Shown: positions 54,559 to 63,267 of the stretch, piece after piece
How positions within the stretch are numbered: the stretch's first letter is position 1
How the letters are laid out: every line of letters begins with the position of its first letter
Assembly (NCBI GenBank): GCA_030431455.1
Contig: JAUIJE010000007.1
Location: 1-64,000 of the forward strand
DNA: 64,000 bases
Direction: 5' to 3'
DNA from: a bacterium
GTDB taxonomy: Bacteria > Myxococcota > UBA727 > JAUIJE01
The notes under the pieces: generated by a model
Told to the model about the DNA's origin: nothing
Database searches by the model: none
What the model saw: the letters and a program-made list of their open reading frames with translations, nothing else
Translations under genes and position numbers: made by a program

Positions 54559-55490
54559 CCTTGCTCCTCGAGACGCTGGATGTTGTGTTTGACCCGGAGG
54601 TCCTCGGGCCGGAGCCGCGCACATGCCAAAAAGCCCTGCAGGGCTTCGTCGCGCTGGCCTTGCAGGTACGCCTTGGTGGCTTGCCGAAACAGCTCATCGA
54701 AGGTCGGGTCGGCCACCGCCGGCGGGCTCGAGGCCCGCACTTCCTCGACGGGGGCGGGCACCGCGCTGCCTTCGCCCGAGTACAACCGGGTGGCCTCGCG
54801 GCCCCCCTCCGCCCCTTCCACGGGGAGGTGCAACGCGGGTTCGCGAAGGCCGATGACGCCGAGCTTGTTCAGCTGCAGGAGCAGGCCGAGCGATTCGTGC
54901 CGCTCCATGACCGACACCCGCAAGAGATCGCCCACCGAGCTCTCCCCGTCGATGTGCTCGAGGAAGTCGCGGGCGGTGACGTCGAGGTCGAGCCGGTCGA
55001 GGACCTCGGGGGCGACGTGCACGTCCACCACCTGGTCGAGCGAACCGATGGTGCGCAGCTGCTTGAGCACCAGGCGGTTTTTGACCAGCTGGATCGAACG
55101 GCCGATCTCCGCCGCGCGATCGGGACGCGCGCGCTTGGCGTCGTGCAACAGTGCCAATGCATGGTCGTAGCGGCGCTCCGCGATCAGCGCCTTGATCTGC
55201 TGGGCGAGGATCGACGCCTTCTTTTGGTGGGGGCTGAGGTCGATCACCGGGGCGGGGGGCCCCTGCACATCCAAGGTGAACCCCGCCGTCTCCAGGTAGT
55301 CGCGCGCCTGTTGGTGGTCCGGCGCGAGCACGAGCACTTGGCGCCACGCCGCGATGGCGCGGTCCACCTCCCCCTGGCCGTACGCCTTGAGGCCCTGTTG
55401 GAGCAGTTCCTCGAGGGTCCCGGTCGTCTTTGGCTCGTTGTCGCGCATCGCGTCCCGCGCCTTTCTCCCCCCGGAGACGGCATCCACCAT
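54555..55490 (-). CDS. TPR protein with winged-helix-like middle segment, first gene of the roadblock operon
   Basis: 311 residues if the ATG at 55490 is used (297 from 55448). TPR units flank it: TLEELLQQGLKAYGQGEVDR with RQVLVLAPDHQQARDYLETA, and a last unit FDELFRQATKAYLQGQRDEA. The middle (LDLDVTARDFLEHIDGESSV, GDLLRVSVMERHESLGLLLQ) resembles the winged helix of DUF4388/PatA-type proteins that accompany roadblock proteins. Starts the six-gene run and lies 196 bases from the RND gene. Confidence 0.78.
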   Translation of the reverse strand: MVDAVSGGRKARDAMRDNEPKTTGTLEELLQQGLKAYGQGEVDRAIAAWRQVLVLAPDHQQARDYLETAGFTLDVQGPPAPVIDLSPHQKKASILAQQIKALIAERRYDHALALLHDAKRARPDRAAEIGRSIQLVKNRLVLKQLRTIGSLDQVVDVHVAPEVLDRLDLDVTARDFLEHIDGESSVGDLLRVSVMERHESLGLLLQLNKLGVIGLREPALHLPVEGAEGGREATRLYSGEGSAVPAPVEEVRASSPPAVADPTFDELFRQATKAYLQGQRDEALQGFLACARLRPEDLRVKHNIQRLEEQG

Positions 55491-55542
55491 GCCGCAAATC
55501 CGAGCCCGGGGGGGCGCGGGAGACGGATTCTGTCTCGCCCTG

Positions 55543-55580
55543 TGTCAAGAACCGCAAGTGCCTAAATTCGATTACGAATT
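55543..55580 (-). promoter_or_regulatory. Promoter and operator region of the roadblock operon
   Basis: On the minus strand a TTGACA -35-like element (55,543-55,548) is preceded by a perfect AT-rich palindrome AATTCG-ATTA-CGAATT (55,565-55,580). A second dyad GGTGA-N2-TCACC is at 55,613-55,624. A fitting -10 box is not clear. Confidence 0.5.
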
Positions 55581-55687
55581 GGCGCAAATGGCCCGTTTTG
55601 TGAGCCCTGCACGGTGATGTCACCCCGCAGGTTACAGCGGTTTTTTAGCGAAGCCCCGCCACCGAAAAAGAAGAAAACCAGGAATAG

Positions 55688-58336
55688 CTAATCGTCGGCG
55701 GGGCGCTTGCCGTCGGGGGACAACCACGCGAGCACCGCGGGGGTCATGAGCAGGTCGTAGAGCAGGGCCAAGAACAGGCAGAACGCCATGAACACGCCAA
55801 AGATGGCGAGGGTGACCATAATCGACGGGGCGAGCACGATGAAGCCACACATCAGGCCGACGGTGGTGACCACCAGCGCCCGGCCCACCGAGGTCATCAC
55901 CTTCCGTGCAGCTTCATTGGAGTCGTCGCCTTGGGCCCGGGCGCGGCGGTACCTTGTGCCAATGTGAATGGTGCCGTCGACCGCGACCCCGATGGCGGCC
56001 ACCGCGATCACCGCGGTCATGAAGTCCACGCTCACCCCCAGCCAGCCCATCAGGCCGTAGGTCGAGAAGATGGGCAGCACGTTGGGGATCATGATCGCCA
56101 TGCCCAACCGCGGGGAGCGGAGCATGAACATCATGATGAACCCGATGATCACCGCCGCGAGCAGGAACGACTTGAGCTGGCTGTCGATGACGTAGTCGTT
56201 GAGCTTGGCGAACAGCGGGGTGGAGCCCGCGATCTCGATGGTGGGCAGGGGGCCTTCGCCGTTGGCCGCCGGGGGGGCGGGGGCGCCGGCGTCGGGCGCG
56301 GTCTCGGCGGGGGTGGGGTCGTGCCGCGGGGTCTTCTCCGCGGTGGGGCTTGGTTCTTCGTCGTCGATGATGATGATGTCGCCGTCGGCGGTGTCCTCGG
56401 GGGTGGGATCGTTGGGCCCGTCCCCGGTGGGCTCGTCGTCGTCGATGATGATGATGTCGCCGTCGTCGTCGGAGGCCGGGGTGGGGGCGGGGGTGTCCGG
56501 CGGGGGCGGGGGCGGGGCATCGCCTTTGTTGAGGTCGAGCTTGATGCGGTAATCGCCGAACAGCTCCTCGGCCTTGGTGCGGAGATCGTGCTCAAGCTGC
56601 TCGGAGCGTTGGGACGAAATCGATCGGGTGCGCGCGCTCATGCGCACCCGGCGCTTTTCGTGGTCGAGCATGTTGCGGGTGATGCCGCCCCCGACCTCAT
56701 ACAAGAACATCAGCTCCGCGGCCTGGGCGTCGGTCTTGGGCAGCACCCGCTCGCCGGTGACGGCGAGGTTGATCTCGCGCATCAGGTCCGCGATGGAGAG
56801 CGTGACCCACACGACGTCGCTCTCGTTGGTCTCCACCCAGCGCTGCAGCTTGTTGAGCCGGGCCAAAAACTCCGCGTCGTACACGCCGTTTTTTACCCCG
56901 GTGTCGATGACAAGCTCCATCGAGGAGCTGCCCCCCATTTTCTCGTCGACGTACTCCACCGTCTGGCGGAAGGGATGGTCGCTGCGCAGGGCGTGCAAGA
57001 AGTTGGTGTCGAACTCGATGTGAATCAGGCCGGCGGAAAACGCGACCGCGAGGAGGGCAAAAAAGAGCGCGACCCCGCGTTTGTTCTGGACCACCCGGTC
57101 GGCGAGGTTGGTGAAGAACTGGTCCGACGTCTTGCGGAACCCTTCGTCGGGGGCGGGGGCTTCCCCCGGCTTTGTCCCCAGCGCGAGCACCGCGGGCACG
57201 AACATCAGCGCGAGCACAAACGAAAGCTGGACCCCGAGGGCGATGAACAGCCCGAGGGTGCGCATGGGGTGCACCGGCGCCGCGAGCATGGCCAAAAAAC
57301 CGATGCCGGTGGTGAGCGCGGTGAGGAAACAGGGGCCGCCCATCGCGCACACCGCCTCGGCGATCGCCTCCTGCCGCCCGAGGTGGGCGTGCAGCAACCG
57401 GTACTCGTTGACGACGTGGATGGCGCTGCCCAACCCGGTGACGATGATCGCGGGGGGCAAGATCGCGTGGATGAGCGACATCTCGGTGCCGGTGGCGGCC
57501 ATGATCCCGAGGGTCCAGATCGTCGAGAACACCACCGTGCCGATGGCCGCGCCCACCTGGCGGAAGCGGCGGAACATGAAGAACAGCACGAAGATGCACA
57601 TCAGCACCGACGCGGTGCCGTAGATGACGGACTCGCGGATGGTCACGACGTTCATCTCGGCGGAGAACACCGGCGGACCCACGAGGCGGGCGTTGAGCTT
57701 GTCGAGGCCGGGCAGCTCGTCGTGCAGGCGCATGACCTCGGTGGCGATGTATGTGGTGTAGGCCCAGTCTTCGAGGATGGGCTGCATGGTGGCGATGATC
57801 GCGCCGACGTTGCCGTCCTTGTTGACGATGGACCGCGAATACACCGGGTGGGTGGTGACCAGGGCTTTGGCCCGCGCGATGTCCTCGGGGGTGGGATTTT
57901 CTTCCTCGAGGATCGGCCCGATCGCGATTTGCCCGGTGCCCGGTTTGAGCGCGGGCGCGTGGAAGGGGTCGAGGATGCCGGAGAACGCCGGCTTGCCCTT
58001 GTACTCCATGCCGTGCAGGGCTTTGAGCAGCCGGTCGACGATCTCGTAGCCCTCGGGGGTGAAGAGGTCGTCGCTCTCCAGAAAAAACATCACCACCTGT
58101 TCGGTGCCGAACACGGCCTCGAACTTGTCCTGGGCCACGAGCATGGGGTCGTCTTCGAGGAAGAACACCCGCCCGTCGTTGTTCAGCCGGAGGCTGGGAA
58201 CAAACGCCCCGAGTCCCACCGTGATCGCCAAAATGGTGACAAGCACCAGGACCGGGCGGGCCACAATGAACTTGCCCAGCTTGTCAAAGCCGGCGCTCAG
58301 GAATTCGTCGACCGCCCCGCGGGTGGGTTCGCTCAT
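55688..58336 (-). CDS. RND-superfamily transporter (MMPL/SSD type) with acidic periplasmic insert
   Basis: 882 residues. Twelve-helix RND plan in two halves: helix 1 ILVARPVLVLVTILAITVGL-like start, five grouped helices (about 220-380), a second periplasmic domain (about 420-700) and last five helices (about 715-870). Motifs include the sterol-sensing-type GxxxD (VTGLGSAIHVVNEYR; VAVDGTIHIGTRYRR). Residues about 605-690 are a disordered acidic insert with twice-repeated GDIIIIDD. Start at 58336 has GAGG 8 bases upstream; 58342 is an alternative. Probably exports lipids or hopanoid-like molecules; substrate unknown. Confidence 0.85.
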   Translation of the reverse strand: MSEPTRGAVDEFLSAGFDKLGKFIVARPVLVLVTILAITVGLGAFVPSLRLNNDGRVFFLEDDPMLVAQDKFEAVFGTEQVVMFFLESDDLFTPEGYEIVDRLLKALHGMEYKGKPAFSGILDPFHAPALKPGTGQIAIGPILEEENPTPEDIARAKALVTTHPVYSRSIVNKDGNVGAIIATMQPILEDWAYTTYIATEVMRLHDELPGLDKLNARLVGPPVFSAEMNVVTIRESVIYGTASVLMCIFVLFFMFRRFRQVGAAIGTVVFSTIWTLGIMAATGTEMSLIHAILPPAIIVTGLGSAIHVVNEYRLLHAHLGRQEAIAEAVCAMGGPCFLTALTTGIGFLAMLAAPVHPMRTLGLFIALGVQLSFVLALMFVPAVLALGTKPGEAPAPDEGFRKTSDQFFTNLADRVVQNKRGVALFFALLAVAFSAGLIHIEFDTNFLHALRSDHPFRQTVEYVDEKMGGSSSMELVIDTGVKNGVYDAEFLARLNKLQRWVETNESDVVWVTLSIADLMREINLAVTGERVLPKTDAQAAELMFLYEVGGGITRNMLDHEKRRVRMSARTRSISSQRSEQLEHDLRTKAEELFGDYRIKLDLNKGDAPPPPPPDTPAPTPASDDDGDIIIIDDDEPTGDGPNDPTPEDTADGDIIIIDDEEPSPTAEKTPRHDPTPAETAPDAGAPAPPAANGEGPLPTIEIAGSTPLFAKLNDYVIDSQLKSFLLAAVIIGFIMMFMLRSPRLGMAIMIPNVLPIFSTYGLMGWLGVSVDFMTAVIAVAAIGVAVDGTIHIGTRYRRARAQGDDSNEAARKVMTSVGRALVVTTVGLMCGFIVLAPSIMVTLAIFGVFMAFCLFLALLYDLLMTPAVLAWLSPDGKRPADD

Positions 58337-58653
58337 GGCCATCGCCTCAATGTCTCAGTGCCGGCCGACCATACCCCATCCGCCCACGATCGGTCCCCCA
58401 CGTCGAGCGACAACTTTCGCTACACGCGATTGCGGCCCCCAAGCCACACCGTCCCCACACGCTGCACCCGGCGGTAGGCATGCCTGGGGACGCGTCACGA
58501 CGCACATGGGCGACGTTCCGGGTCGGCCAAAACGACGCAGTACGCCGCTGTGGGTGAGGCGGCCTGGACGCCGAGCGAGCAGACTCGCATCGGAGTCATG
58601 CTCTGCGAAGAACGCCCGGCTCGAAAGCGGCGAAGCCGATTTTGAGACGAGAA
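58337..58653. other. Non-coding gap before the carbamoyltransferase
   Basis: 317 bp between the RND gene and the carbamoyltransferase (both minus strand). I see no convincing ORF, palindrome or repeat, apart from promoter-like AT-poor sequence next to the RND start. Confidence 0.4.
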
Positions 58654-60531
58654 CTAGTCGTGATTCTCGATTTTTCCGTCGACCACGCGGCCCGCTTCCC
58701 ACTTGTCGGCCTCTTGCTTTTTCTTCAGCTCGGCCTTCACCGCGTCGGTCTTGGTCACAATGTAATTGTCAACCACCACCGCGTCGATGCCGGTGCCCAG
58801 GGCGCAGCGGACCGCGTCGCCGGGGGTGTTCACGATGGGCTCGCCTTTGATGTTGAAGCTGGTGTTCAGCACCAAGGGCACGCCGGTCTTCTCGTAGAAC
58901 GCGCTGATGAGCCCGTGGTAGCGCGGGTTGTCCTTCGCATCCACGGTCTGGACCCGGGCGCTGCCGTCGACGTGGGTCACGGCGGGGATCTTGGTCCGCT
59001 TGTCTTCCTTGACCGGCATGATGAAGAGCATGAACGGGCTCTCTTTCAGCCCGGTGAGGTCGAACCATTCGCCCGCGTGCTCCTTGAGCGCCGACGGGGC
59101 GAAGGGACGGAAGCCTTCGCGCAGCTTCACCACGTGGTTGACGATGTCCTTCATGTCGTCGCGGCGGGGGTCGGCGAGGATCGAGCGGTTGCCCAGCGCG
59201 CGCGGGCCCCACTCCATCCGCCCTTGGTACCAGCCGATGACCTGGCCGTCGGCGATCATGCCCGCGACCTTCTCGAACAGCTCTCTGTCCTCGAGGCGCT
59301 CGACGTTGATCTTGTCTTCGTATTCGCGCAGGTCTTCTTTGACCTTGTCCTCGCCCCAGCTCGGCCCGAGGTACGGCATCTTGCGGCTGGACTTGTGGCG
59401 GTCGTTGCCGAGCAGGTTGTGCCAACCGTAGAGCGCGCCGCCCACCGACGTGCCCGCGTCGTGCGCGGCGGGGTGGATCCAGATTTCGTCGAACAGACCG
59501 CTGCGGGCGATCTTGCCGTTCATGGTGCAGTTGAGGGCGACGCCGCCGGCGAGGCAGAGGCGGCGCTGGCCGGTCTTCTTCTGGATGCGCTCGAGGCTGG
59601 TGAGCACGGTGTGCTCGAGGGCCTCTTGCAGCGAAGCGGCGATGTCCATGTGTTTCTGTTCGATGGGTTCGCCCTTTTTGCGCGCCGGGCCGAGGGCCTT
59701 TTTGAGCATGGGGGGGAACACCTTGACCCCGGTCTTGGTGGTCGAGCCGAGCAGCTTGTAAATGAGATTGGGCTCGATCTCGTAGTTGCCGTCGTCGTCG
59801 ATGTCGATGATCGAGCGGAAAAACTCCCGGTGGGGGGCGGGGTCGCCGTAGGGGGCGAGGCCCATGACCTTGTACTCATCGTTGTTGGGCTGAAAGCCGA
59901 GGAAGTCGGTCATCCACAGGTACAAAAGGCCCAAGCTGTTGGGGGACAGGACCTCGTCGAGGACCTCGAGCTCGGTGCCCTTGGCGTTGACCACCATTGA
60001 GCTGCTGCGCTCGCCGGACCCGTCGAGGGTCACCACCAGCGACTCGTCGAAGGGGCTCTCGTAAAAGGTGCTCGCCACGTGGCACAGGTGGTGCGGCACG
60101 GACTTGAACTTCTCGAGCGGGAGGTTGGCCCCGGTCTCTTTGTTGAACTTCTTGAGCGTCTTTTCATCGCCAAAACCGGCCATGTTGTTGAACGCTTTCA
60201 TCGCCGTGGCCACGCCCCAGGCGCCCACTTTGTCGACGAGGCCGAGCTTGTCCTTGCGCTTTTCGAGCCCCGCCTTGTCGAACATCATGGGGAACACCCA
60301 GTAGTACGTGACCAGGTCGAGCTCTTCGAAGCTCTTGAGGCCGGCCTGCTCGAGACAGAACTGCATCGCCTGGATCGGGAACTTGCCCGAGTGTTTTTCG
60401 CGGTTGAAGCGCTCTTCTTCGCAGGCGGCGACGACTTCGCCGTCCACCACGATGGCTGCGCTGGAGTCGTGGCCGACGCCGAACTGTTCGTAGATGCCGC
60501 CAACGCCGCCGTTGTAGCCCAGGACCTTCAT
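58654..60531 (-). CDS. NodU/TobZ-family O-carbamoyltransferase
   Basis: Transfers a carbamoyl group from carbamoyl phosphate to hydroxyls of sugars, antibiotics or lipids; 625 residues. Kae1-like fold motifs: VGHDSSAAIVVDGEVVAACE, EERFNREKHSGKFP, VPHHLCHVASTFY (metal/ATP His), LDGSGERSS, AGGVALNCTMNGK, and the C-terminal YrdC-like MEWGPRALGNRSILADPR. Both domains are complete. Divergent from a nitrilase by 130 bp. No glycosyltransferase or polyketide gene is next to it, so the acceptor cannot be inferred. Confidence 0.93.
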   Translation of the reverse strand: MKVLGYNGGVGGIYEQFGVGHDSSAAIVVDGEVVAACEEERFNREKHSGKFPIQAMQFCLEQAGLKSFEELDLVTYYWVFPMMFDKAGLEKRKDKLGLVDKVGAWGVATAMKAFNNMAGFGDEKTLKKFNKETGANLPLEKFKSVPHHLCHVASTFYESPFDESLVVTLDGSGERSSSMVVNAKGTELEVLDEVLSPNSLGLLYLWMTDFLGFQPNNDEYKVMGLAPYGDPAPHREFFRSIIDIDDDGNYEIEPNLIYKLLGSTTKTGVKVFPPMLKKALGPARKKGEPIEQKHMDIAASLQEALEHTVLTSLERIQKKTGQRRLCLAGGVALNCTMNGKIARSGLFDEIWIHPAAHDAGTSVGGALYGWHNLLGNDRHKSSRKMPYLGPSWGEDKVKEDLREYEDKINVERLEDRELFEKVAGMIADGQVIGWYQGRMEWGPRALGNRSILADPRRDDMKDIVNHVVKLREGFRPFAPSALKEHAGEWFDLTGLKESPFMLFIMPVKEDKRTKIPAVTHVDGSARVQTVDAKDNPRYHGLISAFYEKTGVPLVLNTSFNIKGEPIVNTPGDAVRCALGTGIDAVVVDNYIVTKTDAVKAELKKKQEADKWEAGRVVDGKIENHD

Positions 60532-60661
60532 GATGCTCTGTCTCCTGCTGGGCCCCGCCGCGGGGACCAGAAGCGGAGCAGTTATCCAGGCGGGATGGCC
60601 TTTTCAAGCCCTCCCGATGCGGGCAAGGACACACACACAGACGGCACACCAAGGGGGGGGC

Positions 60662-61522
60662 ATGACCGAGCAGGTGAAGGTGGCGGTGGCGCAGCTGGGG
60701 GTGTCGGCGGACGTGGCCGAAAACGGTCGAAAAATCCGCGCTCTCGTCGAGCAAGCGGCCAGGCAGGGCGCAGACATTGTGCAATTCCCCGAGGCCGCGC
60801 TGAGTGGCTACGGCGGGGCGGACGTGTCCTCGTACCGGGAAGGCTACGACTGGGCCGCCCTCTGGGCCGAGACCGAGCAGGTTCAGGCCGCGGCGGCCGC
60901 CCACGGCGTCCGGGTCTTGCTCGGCTCGACCCATTTTGTGTCCGAAGACGTGGCCCCCACCAACTGTGTGTACCTGCTGGGACCGGACGGCGCGATCGTC
61001 GACCGGTACGACAAGCGCATGCTGACCTTCTCCGACCAGCTCTACTACACCGCGGGTGATCACGACGTGGTGTTCACCGAGAAGGGCACGACCTTCGGGG
61101 TCCAGATTTGTTACGACATTTGTTACCCGGCTTTGTACAGCCACCTCGTGGCCCAGGGCGTGCAAGTGGTGCTGCATAGCTTCTACAACGCCGGCTTCGA
61201 TGGGCCCAACATTCTCGACGACGTGGGCCCGGCCTGGAACATCGCCCGGGCCGCGGACAACCGCGTGTTCGTGTGCGCGGCCAACGCCAGCCGCGCCCAC
61301 CAGAACTGGCCGTCGATGGTCACGCGCCCGGACGGTTCGATCGCGCAACAGGCCGAGCGCAACCAGGACGGAATGATTCTGCATACGTTCCCCGACGAGG
61401 ACCGCAAGGGCTGGGAGCACAACTTTCGCCCGTTCTTGGTCCACCCCGAGGAGCCGCGCTCGATGGGCAACACCAGCGATCACCCCCGCGTGCAAAACCG
61501 CCAAGCCAAACCCCGCCCCTAG
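60662..61522 (+). CDS. Carbon-nitrogen hydrolase (nitrilase superfamily)
   Basis: 286 residues. Catalytic triad Glu-Lys-Cys: FPEAALSGYGG (Glu), YDKRMLTFSD (Lys) and GVQICYDICYP (Cys). QYFSPE-like AWNIARAADNRVFVCAANAS and a long loop GPNILDDVGPAW follow. The family includes nitrilases, amidases and N-carbamoyl-amino-acid amidohydrolases; a carbamoyl-cleaving role would be an attractive match with the divergent carbamoyltransferase but is inference only. Start at 60662, 7 bases after GGGGGGG. Ends before a 13-bp tandem repeat. Confidence 0.88.
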   Translation: MTEQVKVAVAQLGVSADVAENGRKIRALVEQAARQGADIVQFPEAALSGYGGADVSSYREGYDWAALWAETEQVQAAAAAHGVRVLLGSTHFVSEDVAPTNCVYLLGPDGAIVDRYDKRMLTFSDQLYYTAGDHDVVFTEKGTTFGVQICYDICYPALYSHLVAQGVQVVLHSFYNAGFDGPNILDDVGPAWNIARAADNRVFVCAANASRAHQNWPSMVTRPDGSIAQQAERNQDGMILHTFPDEDRKGWEHNFRPFLVHPEEPRSMGNTSDHPRVQNRQAKPRP

Positions 61523-61537
61523 GCTTCGCGCGGACGC

Positions 61538-61602
61538 AGACTCTGATTCTGAAGTCAGAGTCCGAAGTCAGAGTCCGAAGTCAGAGTCCGAGGTCCGATT
61601 CC
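61538..61602. repeat. 13-bp tandem repeat, five units
   Basis: Units begin at 61,538, 61,551, 61,564, 61,577 and 61,590; the middle three are identical GAAGTCAGAGTCC, the last is GAGGTCCGATTCC, the same as units near position 270. It lies in the 92-bp gap between the convergent nitrilase and transporter genes. Confidence 0.85.
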
Positions 61603-61614
61603 GACGACGGTGCG

Positions 61615-63117
61615 TCAGCGGTTCGTTCCGTGGTGCAAGGGGTCGGCGGGTTCGGGGGCGCCGGCGGGGGCGAGGTTGTCGGCGAGATTCTCGTCGGGCT
61701 GGCCCTCGGGTTCGCGGAAGCGCCAGTAGGCAAACGCGGAGATGAGCAGGACCACGCCGGCCACGGGGCCGGTGAGGCGGATGCCGAGGGGGTTTTCCAC
61801 GCTGCGGCCGAGGGTGAGCAGGCCGGCGATCAGCGCGGTGGTGACCCCGAGGTTGACCTTGAGGAAAAACGCCTGGGCCGCGAACACCATCGCTTCGCGG
61901 CTCTTGCCCGATTCGCGCGCGTCCTGCTCGGCGAGGTCGGCGAGCAGGGAGTTGGGCACACACATGACAAAACACGTGGGCACCCCGGCGCAGGCCATGA
62001 GCACGGTGCCGACGACGGGGTCTTGGATGAACGCGACCAAACAGAGCAGCAAGGCCTGGGCCAGGGCCCCGACGATCATCACCCGGCGGCGGGTGAAGCG
62101 GCGGGACAGGGGCGCGACGACGGGGAAGGTGACCCCGATGACGACGAACACCCCGGCGAGCACCAGCGCAGCGTAGCCCTCGTCTTTGCCCATGAGCACG
62201 ATGACGTAATAGTTCACGCACTGGGCCACGGTGTTGAAGCCGAACCAGTAGCTCACCGTCCCGAGCAAGAACCACCGCAGTTGGCTCGACTTCAACGTCG
62301 AGAACAGGTCAGCGAAGGGTGAACTCTTGGAGGGGTTGGGCGGCCGGGTGAACCGCCGCTCGTTGACCGCCACCGGCATCAGCATCCACAACGCGGCGAA
62401 CCCGGCGAACAGCGCCGCGAGGGCGGCGTACCCGTCGGCCCCGGCCACAAGGGTGCCGTCGGGCTGCTCTTGGGAATAGAGGCCGAGCACGGCGTTGCCC
62501 CCGATCATCACGCAGGCCGCGCCCGCGATCTGGAACACCGCCTGGTAGATGGAGAGCGACAGCCGCGCCTCGCTGGTCTGGCCAAGGTCGGCCAAGAACG
62601 CGGTGTAAGGCACATTGTAGATGGTGTAGGCCACGTACCAAGACGTGAGCACCACGCCGACATAAACGGCATTGGCGGTGGTGGGTCCGTCGTCGGGGGG
62701 CATAAAAAGCGCGGCGGTTAAGCCGCACAGTGGCACAATGCCAATGAGCATCCAGAACCGCCGTCGCCCGATGGACGCGGTGCTGCGGTCGGTCAGCGCC
62801 GCCATCAAGGGGTCGGTGATGCTGTCGACGACGCGGCCCCCGAGGGAGATCGCCCCCCACAGGGTGAGGCCCAAAAACAGCGCCGCGTCGGGCAGGCGCG
62901 CGGTGTTGTCGCCCGGGGGCAGGAAAAACACCGTGGCGTAGGTGAGCAAAAGCCGGTCGACCATGACCCAGCCGCCGCCCCCGATGGCGTAGGCGAGGCT
63001 GCGCCACAGACCGAGAGGCGGGATGGATTCGCCGTGGACGTTGCGGTGGACGGGGGGCGCGTCCTGCGCCACCGGCTGCGGGACATGGACAGACGAGGTG
63101 GGCTCGGTCGCGGTCAC
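61615..63117 (-). CDS. Major facilitator transporter, GPH (sugar:cation) type
   Basis: 500 residues from a GTG at 63117 (TTG at 63153 is an alternative). Twelve helices. The GPH signature is LGGRVVDSITDPLMAALTDRS in helix 2-3 region, with GRRRFWM, typical of melibiose/glucuronide permeases. Other helices include WFGFNTVAQCVNYYVIVLMG and FVVIGVTFPVVAPLSRR. It likely imports oligosaccharides or glycosides with Na+ or H+. The C-terminal tail is disordered and Pro/Ala-rich. It is divergent from a lipoprotein gene. Confidence 0.85.
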   Translation of the reverse strand: MTATEPTSSVHVPQPVAQDAPPVHRNVHGESIPPLGLWRSLAYAIGGGGWVMVDRLLLTYATVFFLPPGDNTARLPDAALFLGLTLWGAISLGGRVVDSITDPLMAALTDRSTASIGRRRFWMLIGIVPLCGLTAALFMPPDDGPTTANAVYVGVVLTSWYVAYTIYNVPYTAFLADLGQTSEARLSLSIYQAVFQIAGAACVMIGGNAVLGLYSQEQPDGTLVAGADGYAALAALFAGFAALWMLMPVAVNERRFTRPPNPSKSSPFADLFSTLKSSQLRWFLLGTVSYWFGFNTVAQCVNYYVIVLMGKDEGYAALVLAGVFVVIGVTFPVVAPLSRRFTRRRVMIVGALAQALLLCLVAFIQDPVVGTVLMACAGVPTCFVMCVPNSLLADLAEQDARESGKSREAMVFAAQAFFLKVNLGVTTALIAGLLTLGRSVENPLGIRLTGPVAGVVLLISAFAYWRFREPEGQPDENLADNLAPAGAPEPADPLHHGTNR

Positions 63118-63139
63118 GGGCGGAGCATGCTGCAAAGCG

Positions 63140-63170
63140 CCTGCGCAGGACAACCAACAAGCTGCGCAGG
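63140..63170. promoter_or_regulatory. Two CTGCGCAGG palindromic sites upstream of the transporter
   Basis: CCTGCGCAGG (63,140-63,149) and CTGCGCAGG (63,162-63,170), start to start 21 bases apart, about two helical turns. If the TTG at 63,153 is the real start they fall inside the coding region. Confidence 0.35.
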
Positions 63171-63267
63171 TTGGGCACGGGGCGGCCCATTGGCGCCCAA
63201 AACATGAATGTTTTTAGGGTGTTGATTGTGGTCCAGGCCTTGCGAGAGAGCCGGCGGGAGGGAACCT

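Noticed and set aside
61538-61602. CRISPR-like or terminator array in the convergent gap
   Set aside because: 13-bp units without spacers and without a stem-loop plus T run; treated as a minisatellite.
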